This document shows positions 46,026-57,922 of a DNA stretch of 64,000 nt, in pieces. How positions within the stretch are numbered: position 1 is the stretch's first letter; every line of letters starts with the position of its first letter. A program made the position numbers and the translations under genes. This stretch comes from Sialis fuliginosa (taxonomy: Eukaryota > Arthropoda > Insecta > Megaloptera > Sialidae), in NCBI GenBank assembly GCA_961205875.1, contig OY540816.1:8752701-8816700 (forward strand). The letters are read 5' to 3'. The notes under the pieces are model-generated. The model was not told where the DNA came from. It worked only from the letters and a program-made list of their open reading frames with translations, and ran no database searches.

Positions 46026-46337
46026 ATCATGAATAATAAATATTTAATTAATAAATTAATGAAATTTTATAGAGTGTGGTGTAAAATAAATCACATAAAC
46101 TTTTGAAAGGTCTTAAAATGTTAACGTTATTTAAATGTGAAATCATAACAATGAATTGTTTAGTATGTATACTGCTCTTTTGCTGCAGTAAAGTATATAA
46201 TAATATCAAAAACACCAGCATTTTATTCGTATACATACATAACATATATCAATGGAAATCATTTAATATGAAAAATCGGTTAACACGAAATAACATTCTG
46301 GTTCCGATAAAATGCTATGTAATTATATTCCTTTTTA

Positions 46338-46800
46338 GGGTTCCGAAGAAACTCTATTAATCTCACTTTGTCGTCCGTCCGTCCGTCCTTTTCACTCAAA
46401 GCTAAATAGCTCGTAAACTATATAAGCTAGAAACTTGGAATTTTTACTGAACATGTAAAATGACACCCTCTAGTAAAATATGTACAAATTTATTGAATAA
46501 ATAATTTTCAGTGGGGGGCAATAAGGAGCTAAAGCTACGTAAAAAAATATTTTTTTATACCAAGGCATGTGGCACGTTAAAATGTATAACCAAACAAGCG
46601 GAATTTGACTCTTTTTCTATTTTTTTTCTAAATTAAAAATGGTGCCTGTAGGGGGCTTTAAAGCAAATCCAAAAAAACAAAAAAATTGTATACCAAGACG
46701 TGTGGCATGTCAAAATGTACATCTCAATTAGTCGAATCTGACCATATTTTTTATTTTTTTTAACTCAAAAATGGCGCCTGTAGGGGGCTAAAAGCAGTAT
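46338..46800 (+). repeat. dispersed repeat with a two-unit tandem part
   Basis: It starts AGGGTTCCGAAG with GTCCGTCCGTCCGTCC. At 46559 and 46690, ATACCAAG(G/A)C(A/G)TGTGGCA opens two units of about 131 bp, each ending GGCGCCTGTAGGGGGCT or similar. Confidence 0.8.
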
Positions 46801-47084
46801 TTTATTTTGCCCGGTATGTAAAAGCTCTGTTTTTTTTTCTTCAAAATGTGGGTTATGCTATTTTGGCACTGAGCGCCTCAATTCATAGAAGATATATATG
46901 AGGAGCTACAGTAGGAGTGAAGCATTCGGTTCTTTGGGAAAGGTATAGCAAATATTTTTATTTTCCTATATTCCAGAGGCAATCATTATCCACGCCTACA
47001 ATTAAGAATAAAAAAAAACAGAATCGCCATCGGTTGCTGTGAACATTTGCACAAAATATAAATAACAATCGTCGCAAGACATTA

Positions 47085-47230
47085 ATAACTGACGTTTTTG
47101 TGATACGAGCCATCTAATTGCGGCAATGTTGACTAGTGTTCCGCGCGGCCGCCCGTGATTTGTGGCGCTGCCGACAGATGGCAGACAACGCGCCACTTTA
47201 CAAATTGTAACGGTGCTAAGTGATGCGCGA
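47085..47230. promoter_or_regulatory. GC-rich island with GACAGATGGC motif
   Basis: It holds CCGCGCGGCCGCC, GTGGCGCTGCCGACAGATGG and ACGCGCC within AT-rich DNA. No frame is convincing as coding. It may be an insulator or other regulatory site; see the AGATGGCGC sites near 61,600. Confidence 0.2.
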
Positions 47231-47678
47231 ACATTTTACTTCTAACTGTTGTAGGTAAAGCTTTCGACCATTTTTTTATAATTGTAAAGTAATATGATAT
47301 GAGAAGGACTATTAGACTTTTCGGAACCGGCTATTTTGGGGTCTATGAAACATTATTATAAGGAAGTTAAATTTTATTAACATTGATAATATAATAATTC
47401 TTACATACATATGTATAATAAGTAAGTTTTGAAAATGAAACGAGTTATTTTTTTATTAAAACCGTATAACTAATAGATTATTTAGTAATAATACACGATA
47501 CTTATATTGGTGTCTTTCTCAGCTTTTAATTTATTTGATTTCCTCCTTAGGTGTTCGTAACTACCCCACTCTCCCCTACTACTAGGACTAGGATTCCATA
47601 AATGTGTATATCTGTTCATCTTACCTTGCTTACCACGTCCTACAAGAATCAGCTCATTACTATAAATATTTTCATATA

Positions 47679-48209
47679 AGGTAGTGGCACCAGTCTTGGC
47701 AAGGACCCCAGTAATGGCAAATTTTTAATTAAATGTACTGTATTAGAAATATGTGTTAATATTTGAATATTACCATTCCTGAATGTTAATCTATATACAT
47801 TTAACTGTCTTACAGCGTGATTTGATGACAATCGTGTCAAAATGGTAGACATTTAAACTAAACTAATTATTAGTATAATTTATTTATTAATTATTATATT
47901 ATCATAGCATTTTTTCAAAAACGATTCTTTCTTTTATATCTTTTGTGTTGAGGTACTTATCATTTTGTAATCATTAGCGTGCTTATTACTGGTTTTACCT
48001 TTGCCATTACTGGAGAAAAAACATGAACAAAATAAAAGGCTATAATTTAAAAAACAAACTATTTGGTGACTTTGGTAATTAAATTGATTAAATAAAGAGT
48101 TATTTGTTTTATTAGTAACATGAGTTTATAAGAATTACAAAAAACAAGCCCATTAATCCAAAAAAACGAAAACTTGCTCTTATAGTGGCCATAACTGGTG
48201 CCTTTACCT
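47679..48209. mobile_element. family C element, copy 4 (complete, opposite orientation)
   Basis: The ends are AGGTAGTGGCACCAGT and the inverse of ACTGGTGCCTTTACCT, flanked by TA (47677-47678, 48210-48211). It is 531 bp, about the same length as copy 3. Confidence 0.9.
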
Positions 48210-48818
48210 TATACTATTGCTTACCTATGTCAAACAGATCCCCATACTAAGTGAAAATTTAGTTTATTTTACAATTATGTTTTAGTTAGATTTAAATATA
48301 AAATAATTTAAGGTGAATCAAACTTATAAAAGGGGTAAATGAAATAAACATTTATGATGTATTAAGGGTTGACACATAATATTCTGATTACATAAGATAA
48401 GACAACTTTACAACCAGGGGCGTACATGTCACGGTCCAGAGGCGGGGTAACTTATTAACTAAATTGTCGTTATGACAGCCTGAACCAATTAATTAGTGCG
48501 TAATGAGCGTGAAGCGAGTACCCTGGGTGGCATATGTCTACCATCCCACTCTAGCGCCATTTACATATGTACATATGTGTAAATTTTACGTATGTCTTTT
48601 TTCATTTATTCATCATCTTTGTGTGACTATTAATTTATAATGTCTTGAGCTGGATGCTTCTTAATTGCTTTTAGTATGTCTATTAAAAGTATACATGATA
48701 TTTATATGATGTATTTTTATTTGTATCGTTAACTGTGAAAAGAGGACATGTCATTTTATTTTAATATTCAAGAAACCGTTGTTACAAATTTAAATTATAG
48801 TTCGAAATTTAGAAGTAG
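48210..48818. other. mostly unrecognised
   Basis: CAGGGGCGTACATG at 48416 resembles a hAT end, but no matching end was fixed. Confidence 0.4.
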
Positions 48819-48925
48819 CTCTATTTCATTTAAGAATGCAGTGGTTGCCGGGGTTTTGACGGTACGAAACGTGCATTTTATCGTCAAAAACCACGGCAAC
48901 CACTGCATTCTTAAATGGAATAGAG
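48819..48925 (+). ncRNA. 43-bp-stem hairpin, small-RNA-precursor-like
   Basis: The left arm 48819-48861 and right arm 48882-48925 pair almost fully (one G-U-type difference, one mismatch, one bulge) around a 20-base loop with GTACGAAACGTGC. The stem core TTAAGAATGCAGTGGTTGCC is exact in both arms. The stem is longer than typical animal miRNA precursors, so hairpin-siRNA or a tiny foldback element are alternatives. Confidence 0.5.
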
Positions 48926-49559
48926 TAACATATAGTTATTTTTTTTATAGGTATATGTGTAGAGAATTATTATATGTGACAAAGAAAATATATAAGATGA
49001 TTTTCTTTGATATTTTTTAAAATGAAAAGGAAATAATTTATCATCGCGTTTTTTTATAAAGTGGGGCACCTGAGGCAATTTTAAAGAGAACAAATAAAAC
49101 GCGCAGTATTTTAAATGAAATGAGAAATAGCGAAGAGCAGGAAATAAACTATTCTAACACCTTATAAACTATTATAGCATTTGTACACAATATTGAATAG
49201 AATTTTTTGTGTTTAAGTAATAGTTAATATAAACTAGCGTTTAGAAAATATTTTTTGTTCATAAAAGAAATAAAATGACACAAAAAAATACTTGCTCTCT
49301 AAAATGACTAAATGAGTATAATAAGGTTGATGAAATTTGTAATAATTGAGCAAGAACATGTATTTATAATTATATATAATATTTTTTATAAATCGAACTG
49401 TTTTATTTTTTAATTCTTTGGAAATAGATATATGTAAAATTTTTGTAATAAATGACAGGCGAAGATTTAATCGTTTTGAAGGGAGCCGGGATAAGTAAGT
49501 CCCGGTCAAAGGCGAGGATTTTTTTGTTTTGTGTTATGCCCAGCTCTCCATCAAAATAA
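48926..49559. other. no recognised feature
   Basis: AT-rich DNA. Confidence 0.45.
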
Positions 49560-49564
49560 TTAAA

Positions 49565-49775
49565 GCGAAGTAAACAAAGGAGGATCGTATGGATCATCCC
49601 CCTCCAAAAAAATAAAAATAAAAACAAATTCGAGAATACAATAATTTTTATTTTATTGGGGGGAGGGGGGGTAATGGAACAACCCCCACCCCCCAAAAAA
49701 ACACAGAAAGTTATAAAATTAAAGCAAATTCCATAATACAATTATTTTATTTTATTTAGGGGGGAGGGGGGGAGG
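49565..49775 (+). repeat. G-rich tandem repeat, unit about 100 bp
   Basis: Two copies of GGGGGGAGGGGGGG (near 49660 and 49759) follow ATTTTATTTTATT-like runs, and CCCCCACCCCCCAAAAAAA lies between. The G-runs could form quadruplexes on the plus strand. Confidence 0.75.
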
Positions 49776-49779
49776 TAAT

Positions 49780-49930
49780 GGACGCAAAATATTATTGCAC
49801 AAAACAAAATTTTAATGCTCAAAACGGAAAATGTTATTGCTCAGAAAAATTATTTTTAATGTCACACTTGCTCAAATACAATATATTTAATGCTCAAAGT
49901 ATATAAAATATTGCACGCTTAATTACTAGC
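49780..49930 (+). repeat. short-word repeat (AATGCTCAAA-like)
   Basis: Words such as TTAATGCTCAAA, TTATTGCTCAGAAA and TATTGCAC recur about six times in 140 bases. This is a diverged short-unit tandem repeat. Confidence 0.6.
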
Positions 49931-50815
49931 CAAGTACCCAATTTTAAATAAAGGATGTGACATTTATTATTTTGCATATACCTAAGTACCTATTTTAAAT
50001 CAAATGCGCTTTAGTGATTATTATTTAATGGGAATTTATTCGGGAAAGAATTCATAAGAGAATTAAAAATTGAATTTAAAAATTGGTTAAAACCAATTTT
50101 AATAAGACCAGAGAAATATAATAACAAAAATTCTCCAAATCTGCAAGTAAGTTATTAAAAGTGAATTAGTCAAAAAAATATTTTTATCTCTTTTGTACTT
50201 AAAGATATAAAGATTTGTATCATTTGTCCTTGTGTATGATATATTATAGTAGCACTATATTAATTTAAGAGGTAAAAAAGGGTGAAACCCTCTTACACCT
50301 ACCACACATATTACATATGGGCGTATCTTTCTTTAAATCTGTCAGATTTTTCTGTATTAATAGATTTGTTTATGTTTATATATTTTTTGTATGTAAATAA
50401 AAAGTAGGTAAGTTATTTTGTCGGTGAATGAATCCACTAATGAAGATTATATTTCAAACATGTGTATTTACCATTATCTACGGTATGATCATTAGTTGGT
50501 TTACTTAGAATAGTCTATTTCCTCAGTTTAATATTAGTAATAATTACCTGACATTATCTGTAACGCTTAAATTAGTTGGAACAGGGATGTAGCATACGCG
50601 TAGTCAAGAAGAGGGGCATAGAAGCTGAATTTCTTATTGAGAAATTCATTTAAGCCGAAAGTATGAATTAATTTAGTATTACACTTGTAGTCCTCAGTAC
50701 CTCGACCCTTTTGTAAATTTATTACCATACTTCTGAAACTTCGTGAGTGGCTTTTTTGACGAGTCTAACAACTTTTTTATTTGCGAAAATTCTTAAAAAT
50801 GGGGCATTTTCGAAT
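49931..50815. other. no recognised feature
   Basis: AT-rich DNA. Confidence 0.45.
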
Positions 50816-51120
50816 GTGTAGCCACGGAATCTTCCGGGCGGTGGACTGGAAAAACGGCCCAAGATATTTGTCGGACTTGTAACTAAGATAATATGGTGAA
50901 ACAATCGAAAAAAATGTGGTCGGACAAAAATAGTGGAGTATCACTTAGTCTGCCACCTCCAACATGTCAAAATAACGAGGTTATTATAATTTATTAACAG
51001 CCACCTGAAATTCGTAGGATTATTAAATAATAATTTTTACAAACCATTGGTCATTTTATCCGACAAATATCTTGGGTCTTATTTTTCCAGTCCGCCGCCC
51101 GGAAGATTCCGCGGCTGCAT
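50816..51120. mobile_element. foldback element with about 60-bp arms
   Basis: CGGAATCTTCCGGGCGG and CCCAAGATATTTGTCGGA on the left return inverted on the right (TCCGACAAATATCTTGGG, CCGCCCGGAAGATTCCG). Confidence 0.85.
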
Positions 51121-51252
51121 GCTTTACATTTTTTTGAAAACAAATCATTATTAATATTTATTATTATTTATTATATTACCGATACAATAAAAAAACTTAA
51201 GTAGCTTACAAAATAAAATAAAACAACGGTATGAAGAACCATACATGACTAA

Positions 51253-51676
51253 AGCGTCGATTACATAGAGCGAGTGTACAAGCTACAAGTCAGCTTTTTT
51301 ACAAGCTGCTTGTAAACTCGTTTAGTGGAATCATGTTAACTAGCTAACAAGCTGCTTGTAAACAATCTGCTACAAAAGTTGAAAGCCGGGCTACTTTACT
51401 CGCTGTCTTGTAGGCTTGTTAGTTTGTTAGCTTCTTAGCTTGTAAACTAGCCGTGTGTCATCATAGTAGCTAGTTCGCTAGCTGCTAGTAACTCGGTGAT
51501 TCCTGGTTTCAGTGTCTATAAAATGTATTCACAACACGTGGTTTACTCGCTAGCTATAGTTGGTTACTGAGCGAATGGAAAGTTTTGTGTGTCATCATCA
51601 CTATCTTACAAGCTAACAAGCCAGCTTGTAAATGCTGGCTTGTTAGCTTGTAAACTCGCTCAATGTAATCGACCCT
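51253..51676. mobile_element. foldback element packed with ACAAGCT/AGCTTGT words
   Basis: The ends GCGTCGATTACATAGAGCGA and the inverse of TCGCTCAATGTAATCGACCC are inverted repeats of about 35 bp. Between them, ACAAGCT, GCTTGT, CTAGCTAA and TAGCTAG occur more than a dozen times on both strands, allowing many alternative hairpins. Confidence 0.85.
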
Positions 51677-51814
51677 TTACATCTTAATATCTTTAAAAAA
51701 AAATGTAATGGGAAACACAAGGCAACATGAATTAGTGACGTTTTAATTAGTATTTAAAATTCAAATTTTGAGGGTGGTTTTCACCCCTTTAGTAGCTATT
51801 TAGGCACGTACAAA

Positions 51815-52235
51815 TGATAAATGTCCCTTAGTTTCAATTGAACTACAAATGTACCAAGTCTTATCAAAATTAGTGAGAGAATACTCGCAATGTTCACTTT
51901 TTAGACGATAAAAGTTACAAAATTTCGAATATTTCTAAAACCTCTAATCCTATTAGCATCAAAATCAACAGGTCTGAAGTATTCACTGAGACAAACATTT
52001 TCCCCAAAAATAATTCACATCTGTGGATTTTTACTGTAGTTATCGTGAACGAAAGAAAATTCTACATCCAGACACACATATACATAGACGCATACACACG
52101 CACAGCCGCCATGCGGAAATTGACTTTTTTTTACGTTTTGAAGGTAGTACAATCAGAATTTTCTCTTATCTCGTACACGATTTTTCGATGGTATTACAAT
52201 ACTTTCATTTCCTTCGGAACATGGAAATAAAAACT
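51815..52235 (+). repeat. dispersed repeat, copy 2
   Basis: The partner of 2330-2740 in the same orientation, with a short insertion (TTTCAATTGAACTACAAAT) after AATGTCCCTTAG. Confidence 0.75.
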
Positions 52236-52744
52236 TGCAAAAAGATAATATTTTATTGCAAAAGTTATAAAGACCTTTCTTATAGAAAACTAGTGCACTG
52301 GACTCGATGTTACCCGGGGATATAAACATAATCTGTAATAAACCTATTAAACATTGTTTTAATTTATCGCTATCTATGTATTTAAGCAGCAAAATATACT
52401 TCTTCGACGATTGTTTTCTTTCTGACTATATTTTACACAAAATATCTACAACTATACCTTTATTGTGAAACACTCTATCTAGTGAAAACCGGAACAAAAT
52501 CCGTTTAGTAGTTACTGAGAAAATCGTGCACATACAGACAGACAGACGTGACGGGGAGTTTATTTTATACTAGGTTTGATTCTCTACACTAAACTACAGA
52601 AAAGAATTTTCACGTAGCATATGCGTGGTTTAATGAATGGTTTCATCAATTACTGCGGTCGTTTAAGATAGGGGTTGGTTCGAAAAGTTTCACTGTAATT
52701 ATATGTATAAAGAACACATAATATGTGTATGCTCAAATCTACTT

Positions 52745-53010
52745 ACGCAGTACAGAAAAGATAAAAAACAATTAAAAATGGTAACAAATATAAAGTCGTG
52801 TAACTGAATACGAGTATACAGTAACAATCCAATAACAATAATTGCGGCCGATTCTGTGTAGTCGACTGCGGTTTCTTCGGGCCCGGGTGGAACGGAACAG
52901 CATTCTGTAACGCCATCGACCGGCATTCCGCAATGGCACGTACGGTATCGAGAGCGCGGCTTTTGGTCAAAAACTCAATGGCGGGGGCGAAGGGATCATT
53001 TGTACACATA
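52745..53010 (-). other. GC-rich island with overlapping open frames
   Basis: The centre (52850-52990) is GC-rich. On the minus strand one frame reads MCTNDPFAPAIEF... and another MPVDGVTECCSVPPGPEETA..., the latter with G at -3 of its ATG. Both reach a strong donor, TGC|GTAAGT (about 52747). The AT-rich last part would encode hydrophobic residues. The plus strand is also open. No family was recognised and coding status is open. Confidence 0.3.
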
Positions 53011-53070
53011 TCCTTTTAGGTCATAATTTATATTTTGTTTATTGGGTGAATGTATTTGCTTTATATATTA

Positions 53071-53926
53071 CTAGCTGGGCCCACGCGGCTTCGCCCGCTT
53101 GGACTACGGAATTATTGTTTAGGATTTTTGAAAAATAGGTATACATAGTTGAATTAAGTACAAACACGATTAATTATTATCGTAATAATAACTAATCAAA
53201 ACCTAACGTATCTAAAAAAAAAACAAATCAGAACAAAAATTACAAATAATTTTTGTTCTGTTTAAATTTAAAAGTTAATAATTGAAAACAAAATAAACAA
53301 CTGCCGGCCGAGCGCTGTATCTTCCCTCTCCCCGCGACACTTCTTCATAGTTCGCGCGAATTGCCGCGAATAATATGTTATTTTATGTATATTTCACGTT
53401 ATTTCCTAAGCCAAAAGACCAAATTGGATTCTGTAAAGGGCAAATTATATCTACATTAAGTACTTATGACGATGAAATCATTTATTTTGATAAGGATTAA
53501 TATTTTGTAGGTCATAAGTCCACGTAAACAGAACCCAAATATTTTATGTTTTATTTGTAACATAAAAGCAATCATTGTGGCTTAAATATAAAAGTTAGAG
53601 ATATGGTGTCGCGGACTTTATTATAGAACTTTTGATTCTACACAATTCTTTAATACATTATTTTGTTCTATATTGAACGGTTTAAGCAGCGTATTACAAA
53701 ACAGCGCGCCGACGGCAAAAATTTTTCTGACTTGATTTACTATTATTGTCACTGCTTAGTTGTTATGTTACCTAACCTAATAAAATATAGCCTATAACCT
53801 GGCCAGAGAACGTACCTATGAATTAAAAAAAAAACACGTAAATCGGATAAGTGGTTCTCGAGGGATAAGCGCACGAACGGACAGACAGACAGACAGAGAG
53901 ACGTTGAGCTTTATATATATTAAAGA
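53071..53926 (-). mobile_element. Helitron-like element, copy 1
   Basis: On the minus strand it starts TCTTTAATATATATAAAGCT after A (53926) and ends GAAGCCGCGTGGGCCCAG then CTAG (53074-53071) before T. GACAGACAGACAG, ATCGGATAAGTGG and ATAGCCTATAACCTGG mark the family. No coding frame was found. About 850 bp, much of it alignable to 56591-57547. Confidence 0.7.
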
Positions 53927-54990
53927 TTAGATCAGTGTTCCTTAAAGTGCGGCTATCCTGAGTAATCGACTCATCAACACCCAGTCCAGTGTACCCTGAA
54001 CTGTAGTAAGCTACCAATCAAATTCTTAGAAAAAGAGATATGTAGCTATATTCCAAACTACACTGCATCTCTCTCTCACTTTTTGAACAAATGTTACTCC
54101 ATTGTGTTAATACAGAATGCGCTGTCCATGCTCTATGTCTATGGTTAAACGTGTTTCGCGATATTTCAAATTTCAAGCCTAATAAGGGTAAAAAATTGTT
54201 CTAAAGATTTTTTCCTTATTCATTCACTGACTCATCAACGTACAACCCCAAACCCTGGACATAAAAAATTTAATCGAAAAAGTATAATTCCGAGGTGGTC
54301 CCATTTTTAAGAAAAAAATAAAAAATTGGAAAAGATTACTTTGGCTCAAATTTAATAGCAATTTTTCGTAATTTTTATATTTTTTTTTAAGTACCGCCTA
54401 AACGCCCTAAGCCACGTAGAAATATTTAATTTTTTTAGGTAATAAAATTCATCTCATTTAACCAAATCTGTATCTTATAGAGATCCCCATACTGGAAAAG
54501 TTATGTATCATATAAATAATCATATTAAATATAAAAATAGCGGGAAAAAACTATGTATTTCGTGTTCAATGTGGTATTAGAAATCATTCGATTACCACGC
54601 ACGTATACCATTTTATAACAGACTTAAATGATTTAAGTATGTAGTTACGCCACTGTTCATACATTCGTGTAAACATTCTGCACACGAATTTATTTACAAT
54701 AATGCATGAATAGTATAAATACTACCGATAATATATAAAATAAGCGTGAGTTGCAAGTCAGAAATGCGCTTTAGTTTAGTACCGTGAAATTGGATGAAGT
54801 TACTCAAAGTAACCCGGTTATTGTCATATTTTTGCTTTTTATAAAATTATATTTGAATTTTTGCTGTTTAAAAAAAAATGGGTCGAGCACTAACGATTCA
54901 TGAAATAATACACTTTATATAAAAAAAAAAATAATATAAAAATAAAAATATTATATTGCTCAGTAAAAAAATAGACAGTTGTATACTAAC
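53927..54990. other. no recognised feature
   Basis: AT-rich DNA. The open frames lack motifs. Confidence 0.45.
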
Positions 54991-55000
54991 CATATAATTA

Positions 55001-55652
55001 TTAGGGACGTTTAAAAAGTTCGCGGCCTAATATAGAACCGGCAGATTCTATATTAGATCTCTTGTATAATATAATCTAGAATTTTAGTTCAATCTGACAA
55101 ATAGTTTTTGAGTAACTAGTTAAAACGAGTGATTTATGTAAAAATGAAAAAAATTGGCGAACCTTCGTTCGTGCACAGTGGACAATAAGGTACAGTTTTC
55201 CAAACAAGGCAGAAAGAGTCTGGAGGATGGCCCACGCAGTAGAAGGCTCTCAACAACAGTGACGGTTGAAAATATTGATGCTAAAGGGCAAGACTGTAAC
55301 TGCGGGGAGTAATACGCTAACTTGTTGAACCGATTTAAATAAAAAAATATTGAAAAGTACAGGGTTTGGTGAAGAAAAAGATGCTCTTTAATCACGGCAA
55401 TGCACTAGCCAACTCATCTCAAATTGCAACCTCTAAAATTGAATACATAGGCTTCAAATTGGTTTTATATTGTATTCTTCAGATTTACCCCCCTCCGACT
55501 ACTATTTTTTTCAGAGTTAAAAAAATACTTATAAGGACAAACATTTATAAGGAAGTTGTATCGGTCTACTTATGTAGAGAAATAAAAGTAATTTTTAAAT
55601 TTTAATAGAATTGTTTCTATAACAGACCGTGAACTTTTCAAATGCCCCTTAG
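55001..55652. mobile_element. mariner element, internally deleted
   Basis: The ends TTAGGGACGTTTAAAAAGTT and the inverse of AACTTTTCAAATGCCCCTTA are diverged inverted repeats. About 650 bp remain of a typical 1.3 kb mariner. The transposase gene survives as two pieces. Confidence 0.85.
55196..55605 (+). pseudogene. mariner transposase remnant, two fragments
   Basis: The first fragment (55196-55279) reads FSKQGRKSLEDGPRSRRLS and TVTVENID, matching the mariner linker region (the RGR-SLEDxPRSGRPS block). The second (55381-55605) reads LFNHGNALANSSQIATSKI, then GFKLV and PPPTTIFF, matching the block normally written HQDNAPAHSS...ELGFELLxHPPYSPDLAPSDYFLF. The central catalytic part is deleted. 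The two Asp residues expected in the second fragment are absent: Gly stands in HGN and Thr in TT. It cannot code for an active enzyme. Confidence 0.85.
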
Positions 55653-56590
55653 TTTTCGATTTAATGTTTCAACATTATCATAGTTTACGCTTACTTGCTG
55701 TATATCCGAGAATAAGCCAAAAATTATCATATTACAAAACCCGTTAAAAAAAGTTGATTAAACTTTGAAAAACATTTACTTGTAAAATGGATTATGTATG
55801 TAAGTACATGCATAAGGTTTTATAAATGTGTAGGTAGGTTTTGATCGATGTTCACACCAGGTTTTACAGAGTCGTGGAGGCGGACTTTAGCATAGGTCAA
55901 CAGGTCGTGTCAGTTTACAACGATATACAATGGCGTCTACAATAGGTGTTTCTGTGAGAATTTTACTTTTAAAAACAAATGTTATTATTGTTATGTTTAT
56001 TTATTATTAAATTCAATTTAATGAAAATAGACACGTTTTATTCCTCTTTTCTCTTCAATATATTGAATGGCTTACCTTTTTGTAAGTAAACAGTTTTTTA
56101 AATGCATACATATGTATATTAAACATACTGTGTACTGCAAAATTTTTATTTTTCAGGGATATCAACTTAAAAAACGTTAAGCTTTATTAGCTATTATAGC
56201 TTAAAAAAGCGTGTTTTCAGCCATTGTTTTCAGCGTATATAGTGGATAAAGAAATGAATATTTGAATTTTTTCAGAACGAAGGTTGCAGAAAATTTTATA
56301 ACGAACAACTTTTATTTGAAACTTTTTTTTATATAGTACTTATTTAGACCGTTATTAAGCAAAAATCAGAAAATCTGAAGAATTTTGCAAGTTTACCCCT
56401 GACGCGGACAACCAAAATTGGAGCAAACTTAGGGTGTTATTCTAAACCACATTTGTAACGAATTCTGTGAGTAACAAAACTATACCTAAAAATTCCTATT
56501 TTAGGTACTTTTTAGCCTACACAGCCTGGACTAGTACTAGATGAACGATATTATTTTTTATGATAAACTGAATGGTCCAAGTATATAAGA
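55653..56590. other. no recognised feature
   Basis: AT-rich DNA. Confidence 0.45.
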
Positions 56591-57547
56591 TTAGTTGGAC
56601 CCGCGCGGCTTCGCTCGCGTGGACTACAGAATTATTGTTTAGGACTTAAAAAATATACAGTTGAATTAAGTACAAACACGATTAGTTATTATTGTAATAA
56701 AAACCAAACAACACTTAAATTACCTACCTAACAAAAGCGAATCAGAACAAAAAGTAAAAATAATTTTTGTTCTATTTAAATTTAGAAGTTAATTATTGAA
56801 AACAAAATAAACAATTGACTATCATAAGAATACCGGCCTGTTCCCTCTGCCCAGCGTCTAGTTTGCACGCTCTCTCCTTGCTGCACGCCGCGACACGGAT
56901 GCTGTAAATGGCAAATTATATCTAAATTAAGTACTTATGACGATGAAATCATTTATTTTGATAAGGATTAATATTTTGCAGGTCATAAGTCCACGTAAAC
57001 AAATATTTTTAATTTTCTTTGTAACATAAAAGCAGTCATTGTGGCTTAAATACAAATGTTAGATATATGGTGTCGCGGACTTTATTGTAGATCTTTTGAT
57101 TCTACACAATTCTTGAATACATTATTTTGTTCAATATTGAACGGTTTAGGCAGCGTATTGCAAAACAGCGCGCCGACGGCAAAATTTTTTCCGACTTGAT
57201 TTACTATTATCGTCACTGCTTAGTTGTTATGTTACCTAACGTAATAAAATATAGCCTATAACCTTTTGCCAGAGAATGTACCTATGAATTGAAAAATAAA
57301 CCACGTAAATCGGATAAGTGGTTCTTGAGTGATAAGCGCACTAACGGACAGACAGACAGACATACAGACCTAACCTAACCTAACCTAAATTAACCTAACG
57401 TAACAAAATATAGCCTATATATAACTTGACCAGAGAACGTAATATGAATTTAAAAAAACACGTAAATCGGATAAATGGTTCTTGAGTGATAAGCGCACTA
57501 ACGGACAGACAGACAGACAGAGACACGTTGAGCTTTATATGTATAGA
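56591..57547 (-). mobile_element. Helitron-like element, copy 2
   Basis: On the minus strand it starts TCTATACATATAAAGCTCAA after A (57547); the CTAG end is altered to CTAA (about 56594-56591). The 5' end region is duplicated in tandem (57237-57365 and 57397-57545). It shares TTGTGTAGAATCAAAAG-like and GCGCGCTGTTTTG-like blocks with copy 1. Confidence 0.65.
57368..57392 (+). repeat. short (CCTAA)n run
   Basis: Four to five CCTAA units, the insect telomere unit TTAGG inverted, inside the Helitron-like copy and next to GTTACCTAACGTAA-like sequence that is part of the element. Confidence 0.85.
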
Positions 57548-57568
57548 TAAGCTAATAAGATTCCGCCA

Positions 57569-57922
57569 ATGTATAGTGTAGAGGCCACCTGCTCTACAGT
57601 CGGGCCGCCGCGTCGCGATAGACTGCCCGGCGACTGGGCTACGCGCGGCACCGTGCTCTTTGTGCCGATCGAGTTTCTGGTTGCCTTTATGCTCGACGTT
57701 TCGTTTTATTTTACTCTTGTATTACAAATATCACACCTGCGCGCGGACCCTGCGAGCTTTTTATGCGCGCTGCTCAATGAAACAATTACAAAAGGGGAAC
57801 TTTTACGATTGTTTTATTTATTTTTTGTACGCGAGTTCGTTCGGTTGACGGTCAAATGTTTTGAATATTTTATGATTGATTTTTTGTATGGTTTAGTCCA
57901 AATTAAAGGGATTTGTTTGTAA
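57569..57922 (+). other. GC-rich island with 117-codon open frame
   Basis: The plus frame starts MYSVEATCSTVGPPRRDRL and continues hydrophobically (FVPIEFLVAFML, YFTLVLQ) to TAA. The first half is GC-rich and the last third AT-rich. The minus strand over the same island is also open (STVPRVAQSPGSLSRRGGPT). Neither matches a family I know. It begins 21 bases from the end of a Helitron-like copy and could be captured or host sequence. Confidence 0.25.

Noticed and set aside
49403..49741. A 112-codon minus-strand frame with a Gly/Pro-rich segment.
   Set aside because: It comes from the G-rich tandem repeat and low-complexity A/T runs.
57368..57392. CCTAA run as a telomere or chromosome end.
   Set aside because: Only a few units, inside a transposon-like sequence, with ordinary DNA on both sides.
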